64,000 bases of DNA, from positions 15,433 to 79,432 of the forward strand of contig KL647307.1 in assembly GCA_000727475.1 (NCBI GenBank). Reading direction: 5' to 3'. The translations under genes and the position numbers were made by a program. Below, piece after piece: positions 51,601 through 63,600 of this stretch. The stretch's first letter is position 1. Each line of letters starts with the position of its first letter. The stretch is from Sarcocystis neurona. Taxonomy: Eukaryota; Apicomplexa; Conoidasida; Eucoccidiorida; Sarcocystidae. The notes beneath the pieces were generated by a model. That model worked only from the letters and a program-made list of their open reading frames with translations, did not search any database and was not told the DNA's origin.

Positions 51601-54600
51601 GCAAACTCCGACTTTTGTCGAAGATCTTCTCTGGTCCCCTTTGCTGGTGGCCCCAGATGCCTTTCGCATGTGGCTACATACGGAGGACAGATGTGACAGA
51701 CTGGTCACGACTCGGATGATGCACGTGCACGTGTGTTATCTCTAACGCCGCGGCAGCTCCTGCTGGACTTGTTGGACACAGCACAGCAGCGGCAGAGGCA
51801 CCTCGCATACGCAGCAGCAGGCCTTGAAGAATCTACGAGTGGTCACGTCCCTGCGGCGCTACCTGCAGCAGCTCTTGCTAGACAGCACATGGTGCCCAGA
51901 CAGCAAACAACGGCTCTTTCTTCCTCCTCCGCGCGCCGAAATTCGTGAAGCTAGACCGACCCGAACACCAGTGCGTCGCTCTAGATGTCACCCAGACTAC
52001 ACATACGCAGAGCGACGGCGCACAACACCGGAAGCACCACCACACAACTGTGTGCGCCTGTGTAGATATATACGTCTGTAAGCCGGTCGCAGCCGCTTTC
52101 GCGCACACTGCAACACTAGAACTGTCGAGTGGCCTCATGGTGTGCTGCATGCGCCCCAAGTTTGTGTCAGAACGTGAGCGTACTGCAGGTACCAGCGCAG
52201 CTGCATCCTGTGTTGTTATCGTCCTTCCTTCTACGCGTGTGTAGTTCTTCTGTCGTCGACCTTTCTACTGGCGATTTATCAGTTCACAGCTTTTCCGTCC
52301 AGTCGCTCCTACCTGTCTGTTTGCATTGACCGTCGGGTTTCACTGCTTGTCTTTGTACACGGTCATCTGCCTGTGCTGACCTCACTTCTTCTCTGTTTTC
52401 TTCTGTGGACTTGTGCTCCATTCCTTCTTTGTCCTCTTAATCTGAACCAACCCACTTCCCCTCCTCCGCCTACTAGCTGTTGACGTATCCGCAGTGTCTC
52501 CGTGCGTGCTTTCTCCGGCCATCTTTTTCTTCTCTTTTCAATCGGTCTTATTCTTCTCGGCAGTTGTCCATTCTTGCTTCTGTCTGTCTACCGTGATAGT
52601 TTTTCTACGGATTCGACGTCGAGTCGGTCAACCTCCTACTCGAAACTTCTGACGCTCAGCTACAATCACCTCTCTCTCCTCCTTCTTACATTCCAGTCAT
52701 CCGAAGCCATCAGCACCAACGTGAGAAGCAGTTGCAGCACTCCCGGTCGGCCGCCTATTGCCTCCCACGCCTCTCCCAGAGTCAGCAGCACGGCGAGACG
52801 CTTTACACAGCGACGCAGAAAGGCCATCTCCTCAGTTACCCATTCTGATCCTCCGCTCCCATCCCTGCTGCTGCTGCGACTGCTTCTGACATTATTACCG
52901 TCGCTGCCGCTATCTCCGCCGCCGCTGCTGCAGTGGGTACCCGCCCGCGCAGTCCCAGCGGTCGAGAGCCGCAGCAGCTGGCGTGGCGACTGGAAGGGAG
53001 GGAGACGCGCGTGCAGGCAGCGGACAGCAGCGCGTCGAAGAAGAGGGAAGGGGGACTGCGTGGTAAGCAGCAGACAACGCAGTAGCTCAGTGGAGAGAGG
53101 CGGAAGAAAACAGACGGCTGCTTCGCTGGCCCAGAAACCGGCTCCTCCTGTCACCCAGCTACGGGTAAGAACTGAAGAACATGCTGCGTCGCCCGGTTCC
53201 TCTTCGTTCTCACCTTCTTCCACATCTGCTTCAACACTTTGTTCTGCCCTCGTACTGCTGCAGCTGGTCGTGTCCGGCCCCGCTGTCATGCCGTGAGCAT
53301 CAAGCAGCCAGTGGCCGAACGAGCGCGTCACCTCTGCATGCACAGTATTGAAGTCCCGTGCTAGGGGAGCATCGCAGTGGGTATACTTCAACGTTAACAC
53401 ATGCAGGAGCACGTGGCCTGCAGGCGACGGTGAAGCATCGCCCACTAAACTTACGAAGTGCAGCATTTCCTGCAGCTCTCCTAAGGAAAACGGGCCTCCC
53501 CCGACGAGCAATCCGCTACAGCGGCAGCAGCGATTGACCGGCGCCTTCGAATCTTCAGCTGCCGGTGCCGCCGCTGCTGCTGCTCTGCCCTGCTCCAGAG
53601 CACGCTCTCCCCCACACCGCTCAACGCCCTCTGCCGCATGCTTTGTAGTCGTTGCTCGAGAAGGCGGTGCCTCTACCGGGGACCCCAGAACTCGTAAATC
53701 CGGTCCGGACGGCTGCGAAGGCGAACCGGAGACACGCTGCGGAGACGGCGACTGACGGGGTGGAAACGGCGGTGACTCCACTGGCGACGAGGACGCTGCC
53801 TCCACCGGAGACGGCGACACGTTTCCCTGTTCCCCTGGTGACTGCAGACTAAAAGTGTCCTTGGGCTGTGTCTGCGTTCCTCGGTGCGCACAGCGTCTAC
53901 CTTCCTGCCCATCCGACCCCACACGTAGGCGCTCTGTCCCCTGCTGGCCCTCTGCGAGCCTGCAGCTCTCGACGGCGAGACGACTCGCGACATGCTGCAG
54001 CCGCGGCAGCCGGCCGCGCCTCAGGCAATGCAAGCCTCGTCTTCGGTGTCTTTGTGTACTTGTTGCTGCTACCTCTGCTATCTGCGCCTCCATCAGGACG
54101 CCCCACAGACTGGCTTCCGTTTCCTGCTGCTGCATGTCTGCTTTCTGTCTGTCGGCGACAGGATTCCCGTACCGGCCGCAACGAGGAGCTGCATGCAGCA
54201 TCTCTTCATCCGGACATCCTACGAGCGTCGACAGTAGCAGGGCAGGCCCTCCAGTAGCCGCTGCACATGCTGCGGCTGCCGCTGCAGTGGCCGCTGCTGC
54301 CTCTTCAGGGGAAAATCGGGATCGCGCAAGTAGTGTGGCTCGTCGACACCGGTCGCGTCCGACTCGCCCAGCAGAAGGGGCAGACTGGTCGCCTGATGAA
54401 GTCTGCGTTGCCTTGTCACCGTCGTTTCCTTCAGGCACGCCAGTGTGTTCCGTCTCGCTCTCCCGATGTCCTACAGGTTGCTGTTGCTGCTGCTGCAACT
54501 GGGTCTGCCCCTGGGGTTGTCGCTCAACACCGCCTGCCTTCTGCTGCGCAGAGACACGTATCTCAGAGCAGCTCCGCTCTTCTCCAGCCTGCCTTTTCCC

Positions 54601-57600
54601 GCTATTTGAGTTGCGTGGCACTTGCTGCTGCCACCGCAGCTCCGTCCCGGGAAGCGCCGTCGCTGGTGTAGCTGTCTTCTGCGTCGCGCTCTGCTGCAGC
54701 ATTAAGCGCTGCACCGCAGCAGCCGCGCCGTAACTGCTCCAGCAGGAGAAACAGAAGCGCTTGGACGGGACGCTGCAGCAGTGGCAGGTACATCCACCTT
54801 GCTCCTTCGTGGCAGAGGTACTGCAGACGTAGCAGCCAGAGGACCCGGACCGTCTTCTAAGTGTTCGCCTGCTGAGTGCCAAAGTGACGTCCTCGGTACT
54901 ACCCATGTGAGCAATACTGAAACAGGGATTGATGGAAAGACGTGCAAGCGCCAACAGCGTAGGAAGAGCCACCAGCGAGCAGCCACCGGCCGCTGCAGCG
55001 CAACCGTCTCTGCATGCGACAGAACTCCTTAGGCACGCAGAGCCTCTGGGTTGCATTCCTCGAGCTGGCGGATGCAGGAAAGGCGGGTCTGTACCACCGA
55101 CAGACGCCAGTAGCGCTCTGAACTCTGCTCGTGCGTCTGACGAGAGACGTAGCAGCCCTGGACAGGACGACACGAGAGTGAGGAGAAGGTTGAAACTGTG
55201 CTGCAGCTGCGGGATGCGTTCTTCAGAGAGTGCGTGCGGATGCAGTAGGTAGTAGTCCAGGTTACCCGGCGCTATTGCTGCTCCCCCTGCCACGGCAAAC
55301 CCGGTGCTGGCGCAGCTGCTGCCCAGCACTCGCTGCTCCTGCAGGCGAGTGGTGCTGCTGCTGGAAACGCGTCGCCCGCCAACACCGCCTGCTGTGGCCC
55401 CGCTGTTGTGGCTGCGGCAGCAGCGGGCAGCAGAGCGGAGGACCCAGACGACCTGCTGCAGCGCCCGCAGCACAACGGGAAGCAGCAACTGGAGAAGGGC
55501 ACACGCTGCAGGTGGAGTCAGTGCTGAGCAAAGAGCCACCAGGAGCAGCGTCGCAGCAGGCAGCTGGATAGGAATGCGACGCGGGACAGACCAGCTCCCG
55601 AGAGCGGCAAACGCATGCATGTTCTTGCGCCGATCTGCCGTCCACACGTACGAGCAGCAACTCAAGCCGCCGCTGCTCCACAAAGGAGCAAAGCCGTGCA
55701 GCCCTGCATAAATGGCGCTCAGCACGCGGTAGTAGAAAAACTCCACAGCACCACCAGAGCGTGCCTGCTGGAGAGGCCGCGCACGCGGCGGGACGTGATA
55801 CGGACTTCTCCTGACACCGGAAGCTAATTCCTCTACACCACGCGTGCTGCTGCTGCCGCCGTCCTCACAGGGGGGAGTCACCGGCAAGGTCCACCACGGC
55901 TGCTGCTGCTGCTCCTCAATGAATGCCTGGGGGATGAAGCCCAGCGACATGCTCCACGCCGCCACGGCAGCAGGTCCTGTACTCAAGCACACACAGGAGA
56001 CGGAAGACGGGGTCGATGAGAAGGAGGCTGACAACGAATTTTGATGGCATGCCAGCGGATGGGGGAAAGCCCAAGATAGCATGTATAGGTAATGACGCAG
56101 AGATATACGACGGACGCTCCAGACGAATTACACAAGTAATTCCCCTTCTCGGTGCCTGACGGGCGCCCTCTCAGCGCTTGCATTCGTAGGGTGTGGAGGT
56201 CTGCGATAGCTACGTCACAGACAGCTACCCACCTGAGCATGTGAATTAAAGTATGTGCTATGCATGATTGAGTCTATGTAGAAACTGCGTCTTCTGCAGG
56301 AAGAAAAGGCGCACTGCCGCTGTGTGCGTGGACCCATGCAGCCGCCGTCGCAAGCTGAGAACACGTTTGCACGGAGGCGCGCCATACCTGCGCGAGCTGC
56401 TTGCAGCAGTTCGTCTGGTGGCTGGTGCAGCATGGCGATTTTCGTGACTAGCGCCTGCGCAGAAAGACACACGCGCAGGTCGACGCCGCTGCTGCTGCTG
56501 CTGCCCACAGCTGGCAGCAGCAACTCAACCAGCTGCGGCAGCCTGGATCGCCAGCTGCAGCAGCCGGAGGCTGCACATGCAGCAGGAGAAGCAGCAGAAA
56601 AGCTTTCCTTCGTCGCACAGGGCGACGTGCTGCGCTCGCTTCCTGTACTCGTCGACGGCACCGGTCTGTCCCCTAGGTCCTTCGCAAGGCCCTCTCCAGC
56701 CGCCGCTGGCCGTGGCGCTGTATGAGATGGTGTTGCAGACTGGGTTGTTCCTGCCAGTCCCGCTGCAGCGTTAGCTTCCGCAGTATCTGTTGCTGCACCT
56801 TCTGCTGCATCTGAAGCTGCCGCTGCAGCGTGGCCATGCGACGCGTCTGCTGCAGCAACATCATCTGCTGGAGGTATATTTTGGCCCCCAGCTCCGTGTC
56901 TGCGTGCGCCTTCCCTTTGGCCGCAGCAGCTGCTGCAGTTGCATGCAGACCCTTGCTGCTGCACCAGAATATGCAGCATTGCGAGTACGAGCAACATCAG
57001 CCTGGAGAATGCGATGGATCCTCCCCCCGTAGGAGACGCGGGGGAACCGCCTCCTCCGAAAGACGCGTGTGCAGCTGCTGCTGCACTGGCTGAGTGCAGC
57101 TCTGTAGCCGCAGCAGACGAGACCGACGAAGGCAACCAAAAGGGCACGCCGCATGCTTGTGCTGCCTGACAACACAGACGCTCCAGCAGCAGCAGCGGGA
57201 TCGTCGTGCCCGGACGCAGCTGCACCAGCAACGCCAGCAGCCGCAGCGCCCGTGCAGATAGAGACGTAGGCGTATACAAACCACCAGCAAGGTAGAAAGG
57301 TAACGGAGCAACACCGGAGCGCACCAGCAGGTGAGCCATCTTCCCATAGTCTGCAGCTGACAGGCACGTGAACAACGACCGTTCGACGGCCCTGGACACA
57401 AACTCAGACTGCAGAGCTCTCGCGACGTCGTCCTCCTCCTGTTCGTGCTCCTCCTCCTCCTTCTGCTGCCTCCGGAATACGCTTCCACGTTGTGGCTGCT
57501 GCTGCTCCTGGTGGCTCGCAAGCCCATCTCGCTGCTGCTCAGGAACAGAAGCTGCTGCGTCCCCTGCGTTGTAAAGTTCTTCCTGACTGTATGCCTCTAG

Positions 57601-60600
57601 AGAGATTTGTCGTTCCACCTGTGCTGCGTAACTGCAGAGCTGTGCACAGGACGTGGTCAACCAGCGACTCGCTCCTGGTGCAGAGTTCCTTCTTTTCTTC
57701 GGCCTACTGCGGGTGCCGCGTTGCGTCTGCAACTCCGCCTCTGCCAGGCGGAGCAACCGACAGAGCCGCCCCACGAGCCGTGGCTCTTCCGCACTTTCTT
57801 TCCATGTGCCTGAAGCTCCGGCCTCCGCTGCAATGTTACGCGCCTGTTCCTGGTGCTGCGACACCAGGGCGTCCGCGTACAAGACCTCTCCTCCTGCACC
57901 AGCCGAAGTGGCCTCCGACACGAAGGGAGCGCTGTTGTCGCCGCCGGTAGACAGTGGCAACTCCGTCCTTGAGCGGGACACGCCGCTGGAAATGGGCGAC
58001 TGTCGGCCTGAGGCGGAACCAGATGAAGTTCTACGTTGCTGCTGCTCTCGCAGCAACAGAACCTGCAGCAGGGTGCTCCGAACTTCCCACCGCAGCAGCA
58101 CGGTGATGATGTTCAAGACCTGCAGCCGGTGTGCAGCAGCAACAGACGCTGCGCCAGCAGCAGCTGCTGCTGCTGCACTGGTGCCACCGGGCCCTTGCTG
58201 ATGCTGCAGATGAGGCGTGTGATGATGCAGGCCGACACCCGCACTACCTGCACCAACAGGACCATGGTGGTAGTAGTAGTGCGACTGCTGCGCTCTGCTG
58301 CTGCCTGCAGCTCCTCCGCCACTGCTCCCGTGCTGTTGGTGCGGGCCGTGCAGCAGCTGCTGCGCGATCCCAAGCAAGTGGGGTACCAGCACGTGCCTGT
58401 ACGGAAAGAAGAGCTTCTCGCCGGCGTATACGCACTGCAGCGGAAGAGAGAGAAACGTCAGCACGCGCATTTCTGGGTGAAAACACCGGAGCAGCACCTG
58501 CATGAAAAGCGGGGGCGCAAACGGTACAGGCAATCCCGTCTCGTGCAGGTCCTGCTGTTCTCCAACGTGAACGCACCCGACAGAGTCAAGTGTCTCCCGT
58601 CTTTTCTCCAGCAGGTTCAGCTTCTCAAACCGACGCAGCAGCTGTGACTGCGGCTGCGCAGCAAGTTTCGCAAACACCACGGGCTTCTTTGCTTCCACTG
58701 GTGCATCCCAGGAGGACGACGACCGCATGTGCGAGCTCGACAGCAGCGGCACGACAGCGCACAGTGCTTCTGAGAGGACGTCTGGGACAGGCGAGGGACA
58801 CGCATGCACAAGAGACGAGAATATGTGGAGACTAAGGCGGGGCGTGGGTGTGTACAACGTGCTATAACGTGAGAGCACGTACAACGCCATGTGCTGCAAC
58901 CCCACGCTGGCGCTGCTGCTGCACTCTTCGAAACCCTGCGGTAGCTGCTGTCGCTGCTGCGCCGGCCCTGGCAGCTGCTGTTGCTGCCAGCAAAAGCGTA
59001 GGAGCGCACTGCGTCGACGCCTCGAGTCCGCCTGCCGCAGCTGCTCCTCAGACCCCGTGTCAAGCTGCTCCCAGTGCAGGAAAGGCAAAATCAAAGCGAT
59101 GAGCCGCAGGAACTGCAACGCAGCAGCTTCGTTTAGCGGCGTATACTCAAACGCAGAGCTGCTGCTGCTGCTGCCGCTGCCACCCCTGCGGCGACTACGA
59201 GCACCACACTGCTGTTGCTCGTCTGTCTCCTCCGGCAGCAACCCAAACCCCGTGCGGAACGAGTGGTTCTCGGCGACCTGCTTAATCACGTCAAGTACCT
59301 CAACCAGCTCTCCTGTATTTAGCTGTCCCACCTGCTGCTGCTCTTGCTGCTGATGCTGCTGCGATCTCTGGCACTTCTGCCTGTCCACCCACTGGAGACA
59401 CTCTTCCTCTCCGTCTTCCCGTGGCCCTTGCGCTTCGTCAACCGAAGACGAGGAGTACAAGAGTAAACTGTACAGCACAGGCACTGCCACCAACTGCAGC
59501 ACCAACGCGAGCACACGCGGATGCGACAGGACGTCCGTCAAAGACTTGATGCGGCGGCAGCTCTGTGCTGCAGTCGCTGCTACTGCTGCTCCAGGTTCTG
59601 CGTTATCAGTGCTGCCCACGACGTCCACGGACGACTGGCAGCAGCACGTCGCTCCTCCAGCTCGTGCTTCGGCTGCTGACCATTCCGCTGCTGTTGCAGT
59701 CGTCTGATGCATCTGGCGATGCGCTGTCACGAAGGGCCCCGCTGTCGTCGGCCCACTTGTGACAGTGGCATGCAGTGCCTGCATGCAAATGCGTAGCAGT
59801 CTCTTCTTCTGTTGCACGGTAAACGAAGGCAGTGCAACGTTATTGACAAAGGCCCGCAATGCGCTCAATGACGGGCCCTGCAATCGCAGCTCAAAAGCGC
59901 CCAGCACTCCGAGTAGCAGCAGCAGCACTCTTTCACTGGCTTGCTGCAGCAGCCGGCTCATCTTCCCTGTGCGGATACACGATAGGACACGCTCCTGCAC
60001 AGCAGTAGCTGCAGCTGCACGAGACGACTGGGTCTGGTGTTCCTCCCCTGCGTCTACCGGGAGCCACGTGTCGTCGTTGTCTTCGAGTCGCCCACAACTT
60101 TCCGTACACGTGAGTTGCTGCTGCATCCACGCCTCACTCACACTAGTGACCTTATCCTGCTGTTGCACGCACTGCCCTGCAGACGCCGGCTGCCGGACTT
60201 CCTGTTGCTGCTGCTGTTGCTGTTGAAACAGACGAGTCAACAGCTCCAGGTCCAGAACTCCACGCACTGACGGGAGAGCAGCGAAGTGAAAGAAGGACGC
60301 AGAGAGTCGCAGGAACGCGTCAAGCACTGCCTCGCCGCTTTCCCCACGAAGCAGCGCACCGTCGGCGGTACAAGAATGAGAGAAGACGTCCACGCCGTCG
60401 TCACAAGAGGGAGTATCAAGTGGGTAAACGGGAAACACGTAAGCGGACGCAGAAGAAAAGACGGAAGACGATCGAACGCCGTCAGCAGACGCGCAAACGG
60501 ACCCAGTTCTTCCTGTTGCATGCTGCTCTTCTTTGCTGCCTCCCCACAGTTCAAAGCTCTGGTTGCCGCCGTCGTATGTCAGAGCACGGCGATCTCTACG

Positions 60601-63600
60601 CGGCTGCTGGAGATCCTCTCTCCCGGACGCAGTAGCGAACTGCTGCTGCTGCCCCGTGACCCCCAGCTCTCCTGTCTCTAGTTCGCATCGCACGACGTAA
60701 TCCATCATTTCACACAAGGCGAAAAACAGGGGCGTTCGCGAGCACTGTTGCGGCTCTTCCTTGTCCGCGCAGGGACGCAGCTCCCAGGGGTTTTCTGGGT
60801 CAACGCGATGCTGCTGCTGCTGCTGCCCTTGAACGTGAGTGAGCGGCTCCTGGTCGTGCTGCTGCGACTGGTTCGATCCGCAGCTTCCTGCTGCCGCCGG
60901 CTGGCTGTCGCTGTCGCTGCTGCAGCACGCGTGTACAAGGAAGTCGAGGAAAAGGAAATCCGACTGCCGTTCGTGCACAGCTGCCAGAAGCCGAACAGCA
61001 CTTATCGCCCGCGTGATATACGCTTGTCTGTCTGCCTCTCTTCCACCGTCAACACCGCAGCTTTTGCAGCTCCCGCTGCTGACGGCGCGGCTGCTGCTCA
61101 CGCTGAGGTCGCACCTGCTGCTGCTGCGCACTTCCTCGCCGGCAGTCCAGCCTGCGGCACCGCAGCGCAGCTCCTCGCGCTGCTTCAGGCCAGTCGGATC
61201 CAGCAGCTGCTTCACCGGACCCAGACGGCAGCAAAACTCGTGTCTGCCGCAGCCAACAACCACAACAAACAGTGACCCACTCACAACTATGCGACCAATA
61301 CATAAGTACATGTATGTATATATATACGTACGTATACATATATATATGTATATATATAAGTACGCTTCCCCATGGAGGAGCAAGCGGAGACCCACCTTCT
61401 CACAAGTTGTGTCCTGGACACGCACGCAGAATATCAACCCATAGCAGTCTGTCAAATGCACACACGTTCTCGCCCTAGCATAGCGTCAATACGTAGTGGC
61501 ACACATATGTACAGACAAGGCAGCCATAAACACGGAGATGCTTTTGCACGACTCTGAAGCCTCCTGGAGTATCTGCAGAAATAGCTGTGGCGCAGACGAC
61601 AAAGCAACACCGGAATGTGCTGTCGCAGGGAGATGACTCGACGCCGCAGGGAACAACGCGAAGGCACACACTTGGCTGCGCAGTCGACTAGGACGAGGGA
61701 GGCCATGTGTGGCTGCAGCGAGGAAGGCAGGATCGCTGCGTCGGCCTCACAACATAACGCCTTCAAGAGCTACCTACAGGGACAGTATCCCTAGATATGT
61801 GTTAAGATTCACCCACACGCGTATGAACCGTTGCGCACAGACAGAGACACAGCTTTGCGTATATATATATATATATATATGCACATTAGTAGAGGTGCAG
61901 ATGCCGAGTCGTCCGCCTAGAATCATACATATATATACGTGTACTGGTCTCTGCAGCAACAAAGAGAAGGACCACCTGTGTCTCCCTGCTGCATATTCTG
62001 TCGCAGTTGTAGGGCGCGTCGTCGCGGTTTTTCGAGCTGCAGCATTCAACTCACCGAAGGCGGGTCGACTGCTGCATGCCGAGCGTCTGGTGGACCAGCA
62101 GGAAGTAGCTGTCGCGCTGCTGCTGCAGCAGCAGCTGGCCGGAGAAAAACAGCCGCAACAACGTCTGCGCCGCTAGCGAGGCAAAGCGACACAGCACGTA
62201 ACTGATGGATACGCGGTACGGACAGGTAAGCATGATCGCAGGTTGGAGCACAGGACGGGTGAGCTGGTGCGTCTCGGGGTGGTGCGCGAAGTCGCCACTG
62301 TGGCAGCTCCTGCAGCCTTCAGCAAAACCATGCAGACCTCGTCGTGCGTGTGCCTCTTTGGTTTGAGCGTCAGCAAGCGTAGCAGTGCCGCCTGGCATTG
62401 ACCGACACCTGGCCTGGTCTGTGCGGAGAACACTAGACGAGTCCTCCGCAGCAGCTCCAGCATCCGCTAGGAGAGCCGCAGGTGCTGCAGCGTAACTGTC
62501 GTGTGATAGGTGCTGTTCACACGGCAGTCCGGTCAAACGGGCCAGGAGCCTTTGCAAGAAAGACCGACTGCATGCGGGGAAGTAAGAGAAAAGGCTAAGC
62601 AGCGCAGCAGTAATCCGCGCTGCCTCGACGTGAGCTGCGCCACAAAGCTGCACCCAAGCAAGGACGCAGCAGCAGCAGCATCTCGCAAGGAGTCAGCAGT
62701 TGTAGCAGCAGCCAGCCGGGAACACACACACATGTACACACACACACACACACACATGTACACACACACACACACACAGAGGACGACCAACAACCAAACG
62801 CAGCAGCAGCACCAGCATCGGCGCCCAGAGCCACAGAAAACACGAGAAAACGCAACGGAGATCGGAGAGTAGCAGCAGCGGTGTGACGTATGTATCGGCA
62901 GCGGCGACACAACCTCGTGCAACGACCTAAGCAGGTCAGGTCGCAGCCCCGTCAGGCACAGACTCCAACAGCACCTGCGAGTTGTTGGTGGGGATCGAAC
63001 GCGACGGCTAGGAGCCAGCGTCAAAGCCGCTGAATGCGGAGGCAACACCAGGTCGAGAAGTGGACTCGGGGCACACGCGCAGGGTCTCGCGCTCCGTTAC
63101 GGCGGTGCCACAGCACGCCGAGGGACGCAGCAGCCCCAGGCACGACAGATGTCGCAACAGCAACAGCTGCAGGAGAAGGAGCAGCCTGGATCGAGCAGCT
63201 GTGTGAAAGGAAAAGAAGAATGCGTTCTCTGCCTTCACAGTAACAGCAAGCGACGTTCACGGAGGCGGCACACTGCAGAATGCACGCAGGGCGCCTGCGG
63301 AGTCCTCTAGAAGAACAGCCTCATGTGGTGAGCAGCACTAACAGCCGCGCCGAGGCAACACGGAGACGTCTGCAGCAGCAAAGGGAAACTCAGCTGGCCA
63401 GATAGGACAGTGGTGCAGGTGACTTCCGCACGACCTGGACTGACTCGGTCATCCGCAGCTCTACAGATGCCATCTGGACCGTATATGGTGCCAACACGTA
63501 CCTTCACAAATATACGTTCGCATGTACGCATGCCTTCGTATACCGGTACATACGGACTTTAACACACACACACACACACTACATACCTATATATGTATAT

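Noticed and set aside
52502..54733. Long plus-strand open frames opposite exon 4 (264 and 292 codons)
   Set aside because: They are antisense shadows of CAG-rich coding sequence. They contain Ser/Cys/Leu-rich translations with no conserved block.
61244..61461. Hydrophobic, Ile-Tyr repeat N-terminus of the large exon 3 frame as a signal peptide or membrane segment
   Set aside because: It is produced by (TA)n intron sequence. A strong acceptor and matching phase place the exon start at 61,243.
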